From Lachnospiraceae bacterium (GTDB lineage: Bacteria > Bacillota > Clostridia > Lachnospirales > Lachnospiraceae): DNA of 45,164 nt. The stretch spans positions 1 through 45,164 of the forward strand of contig JAFUZJ010000023.1 in assembly GCA_017476665.1 (NCBI GenBank). Reading direction: 5' to 3'. Below, in pieces: positions 1 to 9,544 of the stretch. Both the position numbers and the translations under genes were made by a program. The notes below the pieces were generated by a model. The model searched no databases. It was given only the letters and a program-made list of their open reading frames with translations, and was not told the origin of the DNA. Each line of letters opens with the position of its first letter. Within the stretch, counting starts at the first letter, position 1.

Positions 1-514
1 GCAGAAAGCCTTGGTTCATTGCGTCAGCGATTCTGTCCTCATAATCTTTTCCGGCAGACCCATTCGCCCCGTTCAGTGTAGTCTGCAACAGTTGTTCAGC
101 GCTTTTTCGCTTATTCTCCTGATCCGCAGCCTCCTTTTTATTGCTCGGATTCTTCACCCGATCAATGAAAAATTCCTGTACATACCGCCGTAGCCAATCT
201 ACGATCTCCGGATACTGCTCGCGGATCTCCTCGGCATAGCGAGCCTCTTTCCCATCATGCGCCCCACTTTCTCCTTCAGACGCTCCGCACACAGTCTCAC
301 TGGCGTACAACCGCAGCACGGCTGTGATACGTTCAATCTGCTCCTCCAAGGGCAGCCCCCGGAACACCTCCAGAAAGTGTCTCGCCACGATCAACTCTGC
401 GCGCGCCTTCCCCGACAGATTATTATTTACAAAAGCCGCATATTCCAGCCTTCCGTGCTCTGCCTGAGAGAGCTCACAGCTATACTCCAGATACTCCTGT
501 CTCTCATTCAACAT
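1..514 (-). CDS. Partial unknown acidic protein, partner of the RdRP-like gene
   Basis: The first 171 codons of a gene that runs off the left edge. It starts at an ATG (512-514) placed inside the last codons of the upstream polymerase-like gene, overlapping it by 11 nt, with an ideal AGGAGG site 7-8 nt before the start. The two genes are therefore almost certainly translationally coupled and probably act together. The visible part is hydrophilic, rich in Glu, Lys and Arg and predicted helical, without a signal peptide, membrane segment or any motif I recognise. It ends at the edge in a Lys/Glu/Gln-rich stretch that could be a linker or coiled coil before a further domain. No function can be assigned. 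Confidence 0.8.
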   Translation of the reverse strand, partial: MLNERQEYLEYSCELSQAEHGRLEYAAFVNNNLSGKARAELIVARHFLEVFRGLPLEEQIERITAVLRLYASETVCGASEGESGAHDGKEARYAEEIREQYPEIVDWLRRYVQEFFIDRVKNPSNKKEAADQENKRKSAEQLLQTTLNGANGSAGKDYEDRIADAMNQGFL

Positions 515-3500
515 ACCCGATCTCCTCCTGTGGCTCTGCTCCCGGAATGACCTGATCCAGGATTTCTTCTGCTGTAAAAACATCCCAGAAGAACTTCCCT
601 TTCCCCTTTGCGTCAAGGGCATAGGCGTATTGCAACGCCTCATCAGTCTGCCCATTCGTCAGCTCTACCGCATATGCATGACACCTTCTGTACACCTTCC
701 GCATCCAGCATCTTTTACTCTCGCGCTTTTCAACCGCCTGTCTGAATATCCCGTCAAATTCCTCCAGATAAGCCCTCCCGCATTGATCCAGATCCTGCGG
801 AATCTTTGCCGGCTTCGGCGACGCCTCCTCTTTCATCATGTACTTTACCTGCATCAGAAGATTTTGCAACAGATAATAGCCTTTCTGATCAAAATTGCAC
901 ACGAGCCTCGCAAGCTCCTCCGAAGGCTCTACTGGCTCTACTCCTCCCAGGATCTTTTGAAGCACTGCCTTTCTGGCCTCATACCGCTCCTCACCGGACA
1001 GACCATAACCCGCAAATTTCCACGCTTCACTCTTCTGTTCGCAATTTACCTTGTTCAGCGCTGCATTCACTTCCTCCTCTGATTGAAAATAGGAATACAT
1101 CTCATCCACCGCATTTAAAAGCGCATCCTCAACCGTCTCCCCGCCCCCGCGGAACGCGCTGTGTACATCGCCGTACTGCTTCTGCAATGTTGTGTATAGA
1201 TAGCCCATATTCTTATTCTCCCTGTTATGCGCCACATGCTTGTACCAATCTGCAGAATGTTGGTCTACTGTCTGCAATGCTTTCTCCAACTGCTCCATTT
1301 GACGCTTGATGTCCGGTTTCAGCTGCTTCTTCCACCGGGGATCTCTCTCGAACGCAAAATAACGCACCTGCTGATCGCATTCCCGTGCATTCCTATTGCC
1401 TGCTGCCTGCTTGGCCGTGCATTTACGCATCTCATACAACTCCTTCAGATACAGGTAAGGAAGTCGGTCAATATTGGCTCGCTGTTCCTCCGGGGCGATG
1501 ACTTCAGCCTCCATGATAAAACTCCCGCCGTCTTTCCGATTTTTCCCGTCAGCCTTCTCCTTTTTCGTTTTTTCCCTGAGTACATACCGGTCATGTCCAT
1601 TGGAGGCATCCGCCGGAATCAGCTCTACCTCCAGACTGTCTATAAACCAGCTGGGGCTGCGCCCGATCCGTCGCATCGCATCTTTCCATTTCAGATAATA
1701 ATCGTCCCATTTCTTCTGCATGACAGCCGGAAGCTCCGGATGCTTTCCTGTCTTGGCCGCATCGATCTCCATTCCTGTCAGGATCGTGCACATCGGACAT
1801 TCCGGGATATCCTCCGGCTTTACATTCCTGGGCACATTAGACATGTCATCAAAATAATATACCCTGGCCGATTTGTGTGCCAGATTGGATATCTGCCCCA
1901 CCTTCCCAGAGAAGGAATTACGCACTGTCTCATAATCTACATATTTGGGCACACGCTTATCCATTCCCGCCGCCCCCGGTATGGACACCACCGGCAGACT
2001 CCTGCTTCCCTCCCTGTAAACGCTGCGCCGGATCGCTGCATTGATCACGGGCTCCGTCACCAGCTTGACGAGATCGCCGTCATAATCCGCCCCGCCTAAG
2101 GTGAGCGCCGCCACCGAATCATAAGAGAGCATCAACACCCCTTTCAGATGCCCGAAATATTCGCGGTAAATTCTTGTCTGCAAAGGCATCTCATCCCATT
2201 CATCTCCCTGCGGAATATATGCCTTGAGCATACACTGCTCATTTCTGGACAGATGCGGGCTCCGCAGGATTCCATAATCCCCGTCCGCTTCCAATTGCTT
2301 CCGAATCCGGTTGGGCGTGTAGAAATATCCGGATTGAATGCCATACCCCAACAGCGTCTTTCTTCGCTTGCCGCCGTTTTGTCCGGGATCCGTCAGCCTT
2401 CCAATCGCTTTCTGCTCTGCCGAATCCTCTTTCGTGCGAATCTGCCGCATCAGATAGACTAACAGAGCCAACAGATCATGGCACAGAAAAAGCTGTACCC
2501 CCCTCACCTGGATCTGCCCCCAGCAGCAGTCGTTCACAAGGGCACGCTCCATCCCTTTCAACATCTCCTGTACCTTAGGATGATGGCAAAAGTCCGGGTT
2601 CTTCCGAAGCGCCGCAATCCAGGGAACGCGCTCTACCGGTACCGATTCCCCTTCAGCGACATCCTCTTCCTCTTCCCGGGACAAAAGCGCCAGAAGCTCC
2701 GCCGCCGGATCATGGCTTGCCGCTAGATGCCGCCGCACCAGCTCCTCAAATTCTCCACCCTCCATCGCCAGCGTATCCAGAAACTGATAATTCAACTTCA
2801 CACTTTCCTTATTCCCATGCCGAATATTCACATCCGTGTTTCCCACGTAAAGCGCGTGCTGCAGTGCATTTACCCGACTCCAGAAATCCTGCATCGGGTC
2901 TGCGTCCTCAGGGATCTGCCCGCAATCCTTTAACTTCTTCAGCCAGGAAGCTGCTTTGAACATGCTCTTTGTCAGGATGATCTGTACCTTCTCCAGACTC
3001 CGCTCCCGTCCGAACGCATCCACCACCTTCAGCCTCCGCACCGCCTCATCCGGGAGCCTGTCCACCCCCATATGTTCGCCGGTCAGCTGTTCTCTGATAA
3101 ATCTATGGAAATCCACTTCGTGCAGCATCCCCTTGGTAAAGGGCATACGGATCTGAAAGCTTGTTGCCCGCCTGCTCTGATCCGCCCCAAAGAGCACCTC
3201 ATTCACGACTGCCGCGTATGCCGGGGAGATCAGTCCCTCCCCGTCAAAACAAGTATGGTTTTCCAGATCGATGTCCGCTACTTTTGCTTCATTTGCGTCG
3301 CCATCCACCGTATAAGCATTATGCAGTACAAAATGCCTGACATCATCCTGCAGCACCAGCACACTCTCTTCGTTTAAGAACGGTCTGTCCGGGAAAAAGT
3401 CCTCCGCGTCAATCCGGGTGCCATTGGAGAGATACAAGCCCCTGTACGCATAATACTTGCTCAGATTCAACTGCACCCTGCCTGCGAAATCATACCCCAG

Positions 3501-4064
3501 CATCAGCCGCTGATCCATCTCGTCATAAAGCTGCTGATCGATAAAAAGAATCCTGCTCTCCCGCGCCATCCCCGCACTCTTGTCAAAGGGCAGATAGGTT
3601 CTGCTTTGTTCTTCCCCGTTTCCTGTCGTATATGTGATCGTAATTCCGTTTCGGAACAGCCACCGGCACTTCCTCTCTCTGGCGGCCTTGCGCCATGCTG
3701 CCTTGGAAAGCGACTGCCGCCCCCGGCTCTCTCCGTCCTCTTCCCGGCTCTCCCGCAGATACGCTGATTTAAAATTCACATAGAACACAGATGCCCTCAG
3801 AATATCCTCATGGACATCCTGCCCCGGTCGTTTCCCGTCTGTGTCTGCCTGTCGTCCATCCCTCTCCACACACTGCCGCAGTTGAAACCAGAACGCATTC
3901 TCCGGGTATGCTTCCACGGATTCCACCGCCGCCCGAAATGCCGCCTTGCCCTCTGCCAGCTCCAGCGCAAACTTCGGCTCCGGATTGCCATACTCGTCCT
4001 GCACCACCCGCATGCTGTTCAAAAGTACATTTCCGTTCAATTGCATGATGTCATAATATCGCAT
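504..4064 (-). CDS. Two-barrel RNA polymerase of the eukaryotic RdRP/YonO type
   Basis: A 1186-residue protein with the catalytic signature of single-chain double-psi-beta-barrel RNA polymerases. Residues 660-664 read D-Y-D-G-D inside a Gly-Gly-Ala-DYDGD-Leu-Val-Lys context, like the metal-binding D-x-D-G-D loop of fungal QDE-1, plant RDRs and phage SP-beta YonO. About 60 residues earlier, R601-S-P-H-L-S-R-N-E-Q resembles the RNPCLHPGD block of RDRs, and T365-K-S-M-F-K370 resembles the T-x-S-x-F-K lysine segment of the first barrel. Order and spacing fit the family; the N-terminal 350 and C-terminal 450 residues are unassigned. There is no signal peptide or membrane segment. ATG at 4064 has a GGATGG-like site. 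It is followed by a coupled partner gene at 514. Family knowledge suggests RNA synthesis from an RNA or DNA template; substrate and role here are unknown. Being chromosomal next to a NACHT gene, defence or a prophage relic are both possible. Confidence 0.75.
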   Translation of the reverse strand: MRYYDIMQLNGNVLLNSMRVVQDEYGNPEPKFALELAEGKAAFRAAVESVEAYPENAFWFQLRQCVERDGRQADTDGKRPGQDVHEDILRASVFYVNFKSAYLRESREEDGESRGRQSLSKAAWRKAARERKCRWLFRNGITITYTTGNGEEQSRTYLPFDKSAGMARESRILFIDQQLYDEMDQRLMLGYDFAGRVQLNLSKYYAYRGLYLSNGTRIDAEDFFPDRPFLNEESVLVLQDDVRHFVLHNAYTVDGDANEAKVADIDLENHTCFDGEGLISPAYAAVVNEVLFGADQSRRATSFQIRMPFTKGMLHEVDFHRFIREQLTGEHMGVDRLPDEAVRRLKVVDAFGRERSLEKVQIILTKSMFKAASWLKKLKDCGQIPEDADPMQDFWSRVNALQHALYVGNTDVNIRHGNKESVKLNYQFLDTLAMEGGEFEELVRRHLAASHDPAAELLALLSREEEEDVAEGESVPVERVPWIAALRKNPDFCHHPKVQEMLKGMERALVNDCCWGQIQVRGVQLFLCHDLLALLVYLMRQIRTKEDSAEQKAIGRLTDPGQNGGKRRKTLLGYGIQSGYFYTPNRIRKQLEADGDYGILRSPHLSRNEQCMLKAYIPQGDEWDEMPLQTRIYREYFGHLKGVLMLSYDSVAALTLGGADYDGDLVKLVTEPVINAAIRRSVYREGSRSLPVVSIPGAAGMDKRVPKYVDYETVRNSFSGKVGQISNLAHKSARVYYFDDMSNVPRNVKPEDIPECPMCTILTGMEIDAAKTGKHPELPAVMQKKWDDYYLKWKDAMRRIGRSPSWFIDSLEVELIPADASNGHDRYVLREKTKKEKADGKNRKDGGSFIMEAEVIAPEEQRANIDRLPYLYLKELYEMRKCTAKQAAGNRNARECDQQVRYFAFERDPRWKKQLKPDIKRQMEQLEKALQTVDQHSADWYKHVAHNRENKNMGYLYTTLQKQYGDVHSAFRGGGETVEDALLNAVDEMYSYFQSEEEVNAALNKVNCEQKSEAWKFAGYGLSGEERYEARKAVLQKILGGVEPVEPSEELARLVCNFDQKGYYLLQNLLMQVKYMMKEEASPKPAKIPQDLDQCGRAYLEEFDGIFRQAVEKRESKRCWMRKVYRRCHAYAVELTNGQTDEALQYAYALDAKGKGKFFWDVFTAEEILDQVIPGAEPQEEIGYVE

Positions 4065-4092
4065 GTATTCTGTCCATCCTTTGTGTTTTTCG

Positions 4093-4125
4093 TAAAAAAA
4101 GGGCCACCTGCCGAAACAGATGCCC
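4093..4125 (-). terminator. Rho-independent terminator in the RdRP-like gene leader
   Basis: On the minus strand GGGCATCTG, loop, CAGGTGGCCC folds into a roughly nine-pair stem with one bulged G, followed directly by seven T. It lies after the promoter at 4266-4294 and about 30 nt before the polymerase ATG, so it either ends read-through from the NACHT operon or attenuates the polymerase transcript. Confidence 0.75.
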
Positions 4126-4265
4126 TCCTATTCCCACACGTACTGATTAAGGCTTGATAATGGGATAATCCGATCATCAAATTATTCATCTATTATCCTG
4201 CCTGGAACAACAATACTTTGTCTCGAACATTACTACACCGCTCATCAGTCTAATATGGCACTTAT

Positions 4266-4294
4266 AGTATAGCACAATACGCCGCTTTCGACAA
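4266..4294 (-). promoter_or_regulatory. Sigma-A promoter for the RdRP-like gene
   Basis: On the minus strand TTGTCG (4289-4294), a 17-nt spacer and TATACT (4266-4271), preceded by TGC, giving an extended -10. It lies just after the stop of the upstream 1030-aa gene and would start a leader of about 195 nt. Confidence 0.65.
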
Positions 4295-4325
4295 TATAAA
4301 TTTCATTTGCAAAATATCCTAATTC

Positions 4326-7300
4326 TCAATCGCTTTTGGAACACATATATCGGACTTGAGTTTCCGCGTTAACCCAGGCATCGTCATCACATGCGGTTTT
4401 TTTTCGAAAATCCTCAAGGCTTACAATCAGCTTGAGAAAACTGCACTGATATATGTACATAAAACGGCGCAATGATCCTTCATCCCCTTTTATTTTACGC
4501 CAATCTTCTAAAAAACGATCATAGCTCTCAAGATACTTTTCTAGAACTTCTTGGGGGAATTTGAAACCCAGATCCTTTTTATAAAAAGGATTTTTCGCAC
4601 CTATACATAAAAGTACTTTCTCAGATTCTTTTATTTTCCAATCTTTCATCTTAAAAGTTTCATTTAATTCATGAGCAAACTTGTCTATTTGCCTATTCGT
4701 TTCAAATCGTACCGGCAACCCCCGCAATTTATTATGTATTTCATCAAACGTCTTACGCCCATTCTTTAAATCAAATAATGTCTGATAAAACTGACTCTGG
4801 GGAGCTACATCTTTCGTTGGGATATTCACTTCTCTTAATATAAAGCATTGGTTATCACTATCATATTTTTCTAAAGAAACCCGATGTGGTTTTTTGCGAT
4901 CTAATTTGACTTCTTTCGGATACCAAAAAATTATTTTATATAGATTGAATACACTCTTATCTTTTTTGTAATATTCTCTAAATACACTATGTCCTTTTTC
5001 ATTACCCATAAATCTTAGCATCATGTAAATCGGTTCATCGTCCTCTCTAAAAAATGATTCTCCGATGTACTGATACGCCAAGTTAAATGGATAAAATTTT
5101 CTCATACAGGTATTAAGATAGATTTGTAGTTTCACACTTCCCGGAAGCTGCTCTTCACTGCAGTCCCGCAGGAACCATTCTGCCCTGTCCTTTACCTCTT
5201 TATCGAACCGATTGGACTCGGACATTTCATAGGATTTATCCATTTTTACAATCTGTGGATAGTATCTGTATTCATTAATCCGTTCCAATGGCTCAGTCGT
5301 GATGTCTTCCAAAAAATCGTACAGTGCATCCATCCTTTGCATCAGAACTAATTCTTTTATCACATCCAAAATACACAGTGCCAGCTTGTCTTTTTCATCC
5401 TGATTTTTCCAATTCTGCGCACTGTACACTTTTCTGTCTTCTCCATTCCGATTACACATATCCTTCCACTTTTCATACCTTCCCATCTCCTTTACACGAT
5501 CCGGAACCGCTTCTAGCCATCCCAAAAACCTTGTTGGAAACTCCTCCATCTTCCCCAACTGTATGTTCAGTTGTCTTTCGTCTTCCATTGTGATGTCTTT
5601 CACCCATATACCGTCGTTTTCCTCAAAACCTGCTATTAAAAAAGTACATTTCGCATTTTTTACAAATAACTCTGTCTTACTTTTATTCCGAGAAAACCAC
5701 TTTTGATCACTATAGAAGAGCTGGTTATTCACTGACTGTGCATCAACGGTATTCCAGCCCCTTTTTACCCCTTTCTCTTTATAATTATCATAAACTGACT
5801 TTGTATAAACATATTGGGGATCGATCACAATTTTATGCTTTGAATTTCCCTGATCATCTATATGGCTTACGACCCCATAAAGCTGATATTCTGCCCAAAT
5901 GTTTTTTGTTTCTTGCGTGTCCCGACCCTTAAAGGTCCATTCAACTATTTCCGCAAGATCAATGCAATTTTCAGTTCTCAAGTGAGAATTCATGTAGATT
6001 GCAACCACAGTCCTGACATCCGTGCACTCCTCTAGTTTCTTCCTGATCTCACTCTTCTTCGACTGGTATATATTAGAAATACTTTTGAATTTATTTTTAT
6101 CTCCCAAAATACCGATATACTTATATGCATAAATGTTCCTGTCGCCCAATCTCTCAATCACTTTTAAGGTTTCTTCTGCGCCTTGCTCCAACAGTAACTG
6201 ATTGAAAATGAATGCAAGATTAGTCAAAATATCTTTTAGAAGACTCATTTGTTCTATATCAAACAGCTTATATTGGTCTATCTGTTCCAACTTGGCGTAA
6301 ACCCCATACCACTTATTCTTTTCATCCTTTTCTATTATTTTCGCTAGAGTATCATAAAACAAATCCAAATCAAACCACTTCTCAATCTCCCTCCGTTTTG
6401 GGGAATCCTCAATGCATTTTAGCACATCCCCTTTCCACTCTTCTCTTGGATATATTTCTGATTGATCTGCTTCGGGTTTCTCTTTTTTACGAAGTTCTTT
6501 TTCGAGTTGCCTGCCCCAAAAAATCATCTGATGGTCTGCGGTGGCATATACATCTTTTATAAACTCCCGTGAATCCTTTCCCATAAAGATCCATGGATTC
6601 TCCGGATTAAGCCTAACATGATATAAAAAGCAATGCGCCGAATTATACTTTTGGTTTTCTATGAGGATCTTATAATAATCCTGCGCATATGCATCATCCG
6701 GAATTATACCATTGTCCTCCTTATCTTTCATACCTTTCTCGGCGTTCATCAAACTCTCAATAGACTGAAAAAAATATAATTTATTATTCTGTTGAAAAGA
6801 GTTTTCAAGATGTGTATAAATTCCCAACAAAATCTTGCAATAACCGGTCTGCCATTTTATATTTTTGTACCCGATAAGATTTTTTACTGCCCGTGCTACA
6901 ATCGTACCCCAAAAATGTTCTTTGGAATAATATCTGGGAAATGTAATCTCCGGATCCCCGCCCTGCCCAAAAACTCCTTCCAATACCTGATGAAAGAACT
7001 CACCCTCCTCCGATTGAATATGTAACAAAGCAAGATAAAGCGCTTCCATGTATGAGATATTTATTTGCAGCTCCTCATCTTTCCGATACACAGTAATATT
7101 TTCTCTAAATAGCCTGAGATTCTCGTTGTTTCCCAGATACTCTTTTGCAAATATTTGTCTGTATCCGGCATCTACACAACTAGCTTCCAGACATAAGAAC
7201 GCTTTCCGTACATCCAACTCTGCAATCTGCGTCACTATCTCACAGACTTCAACATCCGAAAGCCCTTTGTTCTTAATTGCTTTTTTAAGATGTGGCGTAT

Positions 7301-7418
7301 AATTCCAAAAATCTCTAGGTTCTCCTTTTGGAAAATTCTGTAAATACTGTATGCCATCTTTCACGTCTCTCTGGTATTTACTATCCATTCTTCTGATTTC
7401 TCCCTTTTCTTTTGCCAT
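4326..7418 (-). CDS. Large unknown protein, probable sensor half of a NACHT system
   Basis: A 1030-residue protein with no family I recognise. It is rich in Lys, Glu, Asn, Tyr and Trp and mostly helical in appearance; there is no signal peptide, membrane segment or clear nuclease motif. Its first ATG follows the TAA stop of the NACHT gene with no base between, in the same reading frame, so suppression of that one stop would give a single protein of about 1690 residues. No good ribosome site precedes this ATG; a GGGAG before the in-frame ATG at 7388 makes that a credible alternative start. Known NACHT/STAND defence proteins carry a large C-terminal sensor of this size, so I infer a sensor or partner role. 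The DNA is visibly more AT-rich than the polymerase-like gene, suggesting separate acquisition of the pair. Confidence 0.7.
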   Translation of the reverse strand: MAKEKGEIRRMDSKYQRDVKDGIQYLQNFPKGEPRDFWNYTPHLKKAIKNKGLSDVEVCEIVTQIAELDVRKAFLCLEASCVDAGYRQIFAKEYLGNNENLRLFRENITVYRKDEELQINISYMEALYLALLHIQSEEGEFFHQVLEGVFGQGGDPEITFPRYYSKEHFWGTIVARAVKNLIGYKNIKWQTGYCKILLGIYTHLENSFQQNNKLYFFQSIESLMNAEKGMKDKEDNGIIPDDAYAQDYYKILIENQKYNSAHCFLYHVRLNPENPWIFMGKDSREFIKDVYATADHQMIFWGRQLEKELRKKEKPEADQSEIYPREEWKGDVLKCIEDSPKRREIEKWFDLDLFYDTLAKIIEKDEKNKWYGVYAKLEQIDQYKLFDIEQMSLLKDILTNLAFIFNQLLLEQGAEETLKVIERLGDRNIYAYKYIGILGDKNKFKSISNIYQSKKSEIRKKLEECTDVRTVVAIYMNSHLRTENCIDLAEIVEWTFKGRDTQETKNIWAEYQLYGVVSHIDDQGNSKHKIVIDPQYVYTKSVYDNYKEKGVKRGWNTVDAQSVNNQLFYSDQKWFSRNKSKTELFVKNAKCTFLIAGFEENDGIWVKDITMEDERQLNIQLGKMEEFPTRFLGWLEAVPDRVKEMGRYEKWKDMCNRNGEDRKVYSAQNWKNQDEKDKLALCILDVIKELVLMQRMDALYDFLEDITTEPLERINEYRYYPQIVKMDKSYEMSESNRFDKEVKDRAEWFLRDCSEEQLPGSVKLQIYLNTCMRKFYPFNLAYQYIGESFFREDDEPIYMMLRFMGNEKGHSVFREYYKKDKSVFNLYKIIFWYPKEVKLDRKKPHRVSLEKYDSDNQCFILREVNIPTKDVAPQSQFYQTLFDLKNGRKTFDEIHNKLRGLPVRFETNRQIDKFAHELNETFKMKDWKIKESEKVLLCIGAKNPFYKKDLGFKFPQEVLEKYLESYDRFLEDWRKIKGDEGSLRRFMYIYQCSFLKLIVSLEDFRKKTACDDDAWVNAETQVRYMCSKSD

Positions 7419-9404
7419 TTAAAACTTTAAGGCTTTTGCCATATAGGCAGGCTTTAAAAAACCATACTCCAATTCCCCATTCTCAAAATTTTCAATGAAT
7501 GGCATTCCCCTGAAAAGTTCAAAATAATTCACTGCTTTTTCAACATCAATTCCACATTTCTCAGTCCACAACATTTCAATCTCCCCTTCGGAACATCTAT
7601 CAATTCCTTCCTCCAGAAAATACTTAGCAAGCGTTCTTAACAAATTCATCATCGGACGTATGCGATGATCCCTTTTGTCCTCCCATTCACGATTTAGTAT
7701 ATGTATCATATAACACTCATAAAATTCTTGCTGATCCTCCGGCTCTTTTCCTTGCTTGATCAGAGCGATTAGATTATTGAGCATTTCCGGTGTAATCTCA
7801 ATTCCGTCCTCTGCCATCCATGCGGCTTTTTGCGAGTCAAAATACTGTATTGCTTCCTGCAGATTTCCTGCTGTCTTTTCAAGATATCTTTTACAATCCT
7901 CCGGAAAACCCAGCCCATGAAACTCAAATATCTTTACATTATTCTGTGTCAGACAAAAATAATTTGGTCTGTGTAACCGATCCGTCATTGCTATGAATAT
8001 ATTGGTATGCTTATCATGGAAGTTATCAATATCCTCAGCAAGCCTTTCCTTCCAGACAAAATCCTCTAAGTATACCTCGTTAAACCCGTCTAAAAAGATA
8101 CATATCTGTCCTTGTTGTATAAGTTTATCATAATATTGCGTATATTCTCCCAATGCCTCCTTTATCTTTTCCTTCAAGAGCCCCTCCACAGGAAATTCTT
8201 TCTTTTGATCTTTGTTCCAATTTTTCAGTTCAAACCAGATTGGCAAAATCTGTAATTTTTCTTCTCCAACTACTCTGTCTGTAATATCCCAGTAAAGTTT
8301 TCTCATCCGGGTTGTCTTGCCTGCACCCGCCTCTCCGGTCAATTTGTATGCAGGAATATCCTTCTTGCTGAAATCAGGCATTTGCAGATCATTACCGCTT
8401 CCGTCAGTCAGCTCCTGCCATGCGATTTTCACATAGGTTGATTCGAATTCTTCCTCTCTATCTTTTGCTCTCTGATTCATGGAATATTGCACAAAGTTAA
8501 TTTCCTGCTCATATGCCTTATTATAACACTCATCAATTTTATCCTTATATTTTAGGCATTGGCTGAAATATACCGTAAACAGATTTTTAAGCATCTTATA
8601 ATAGGGTATTTTATTATCGCTATCCGCAATCACCTTTAACGGACCGCACCATTGCTTTGGATGGCTTGCCGCATTCCGAATATCGTATACCATAAGGTGA
8701 TCATAGAAATAAAAAGGTTTATCTGAACACTGCTCGTATGCACTTTCTTTAAAGTGTAATGCCTTATCAGGCCAGCAGTTCTTCAATTCCTCCTCCCGTA
8801 TTTCATGATTCTCATCCCATGATCCGTCTTCTTTTTTATTCTCCCCATTTCCAAAATGACGCCAATCCTTATACCGCAAATAATCACCTATATATTTTTC
8901 CTGTACCGAAACATAAAAACTTCTGTCCCTGTTAAAATCGGGCTCCAGGCTATTAAACTGATAGTCTTTTGCACGCGCATCTACAATCTTCTTTTTTGCA
9001 TTCTGCACCTCGTCACAGTCCTGATCATAGTCTATTATCTTGGTTGCGTCGTTCCAACAATATTTACGCATTGCATCATTAAGAGATTTCGCGGGATCAG
9101 GTGCATTTCTAACAAAATCAAGCTTGTAAAAAAAGGCCTCTATGCAGAACAAATCTGCAACAGACCATGTGTCATTATTATCACTTGGATCTTCTTCTTG
9201 ATGCGGTAACGCTAACAATTCTTTATTGTTTAAATCACGTCCATATTTCGCATTAAACGGATTGTCATATTTGATATTGATAAACTTTTCAAAATACGCT
9301 ATCGCATCCTTCCAATCATTTTCGAAAGTATCCATCAAGATAATCTGAAGCTTCTCTTCCAATTTGCTACCCACTTTAAATGGTTCAACTTTTTTAGCAT
9401 CCAT
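7419..9404 (-). CDS. NACHT-type STAND ATPase with HEPN-like N-terminal motif
   Basis: A 661-residue protein. G357-E-A-G-A-G-K-T-T is a Walker A loop and F-L-D439-G-F-N-E443 a Walker B of the NACHT kind (LDGxxE). The C-terminus has a conserved-looking YGFLKPAY segment that could be the end of the winged-helix part. The N-terminal half, cytosolic and helical, contains R243-N-A-A-S-H248, which fits the R-N-x3-H signature of HEPN RNases, suggesting an effector placed before the switch. ATG at 9404 has a GGGAGG site 7 nt upstream. Bacterial NACHT proteins are known anti-phage sensors that oligomerise on binding a viral product. Here the protein ends right after the ATPase module; the expected sensor part is the next gene, in frame after the TAA. 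The HEPN call rests on one motif and could be chance; the NACHT call is firm. Confidence 0.8.
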   Translation of the reverse strand: MDAKKVEPFKVGSKLEEKLQIILMDTFENDWKDAIAYFEKFINIKYDNPFNAKYGRDLNNKELLALPHQEEDPSDNNDTWSVADLFCIEAFFYKLDFVRNAPDPAKSLNDAMRKYCWNDATKIIDYDQDCDEVQNAKKKIVDARAKDYQFNSLEPDFNRDRSFYVSVQEKYIGDYLRYKDWRHFGNGENKKEDGSWDENHEIREEELKNCWPDKALHFKESAYEQCSDKPFYFYDHLMVYDIRNAASHPKQWCGPLKVIADSDNKIPYYKMLKNLFTVYFSQCLKYKDKIDECYNKAYEQEINFVQYSMNQRAKDREEEFESTYVKIAWQELTDGSGNDLQMPDFSKKDIPAYKLTGEAGAGKTTRMRKLYWDITDRVVGEEKLQILPIWFELKNWNKDQKKEFPVEGLLKEKIKEALGEYTQYYDKLIQQGQICIFLDGFNEVYLEDFVWKERLAEDIDNFHDKHTNIFIAMTDRLHRPNYFCLTQNNVKIFEFHGLGFPEDCKRYLEKTAGNLQEAIQYFDSQKAAWMAEDGIEITPEMLNNLIALIKQGKEPEDQQEFYECYMIHILNREWEDKRDHRIRPMMNLLRTLAKYFLEEGIDRCSEGEIEMLWTEKCGIDVEKAVNYFELFRGMPFIENFENGELEYGFLKPAYMAKALKF

Positions 9405-9544
9405 AACCTATCCTCCCTGCTTTTAATCTCGATATTTTTGTCATCACACTTTCTAAATAGTTGATGTTTCATCTATAAAAATTTATCATATTCCTAAACA
9501 CTCAATAAATATTTTGATACCTAAATCTGTTCAAATAGATTACT

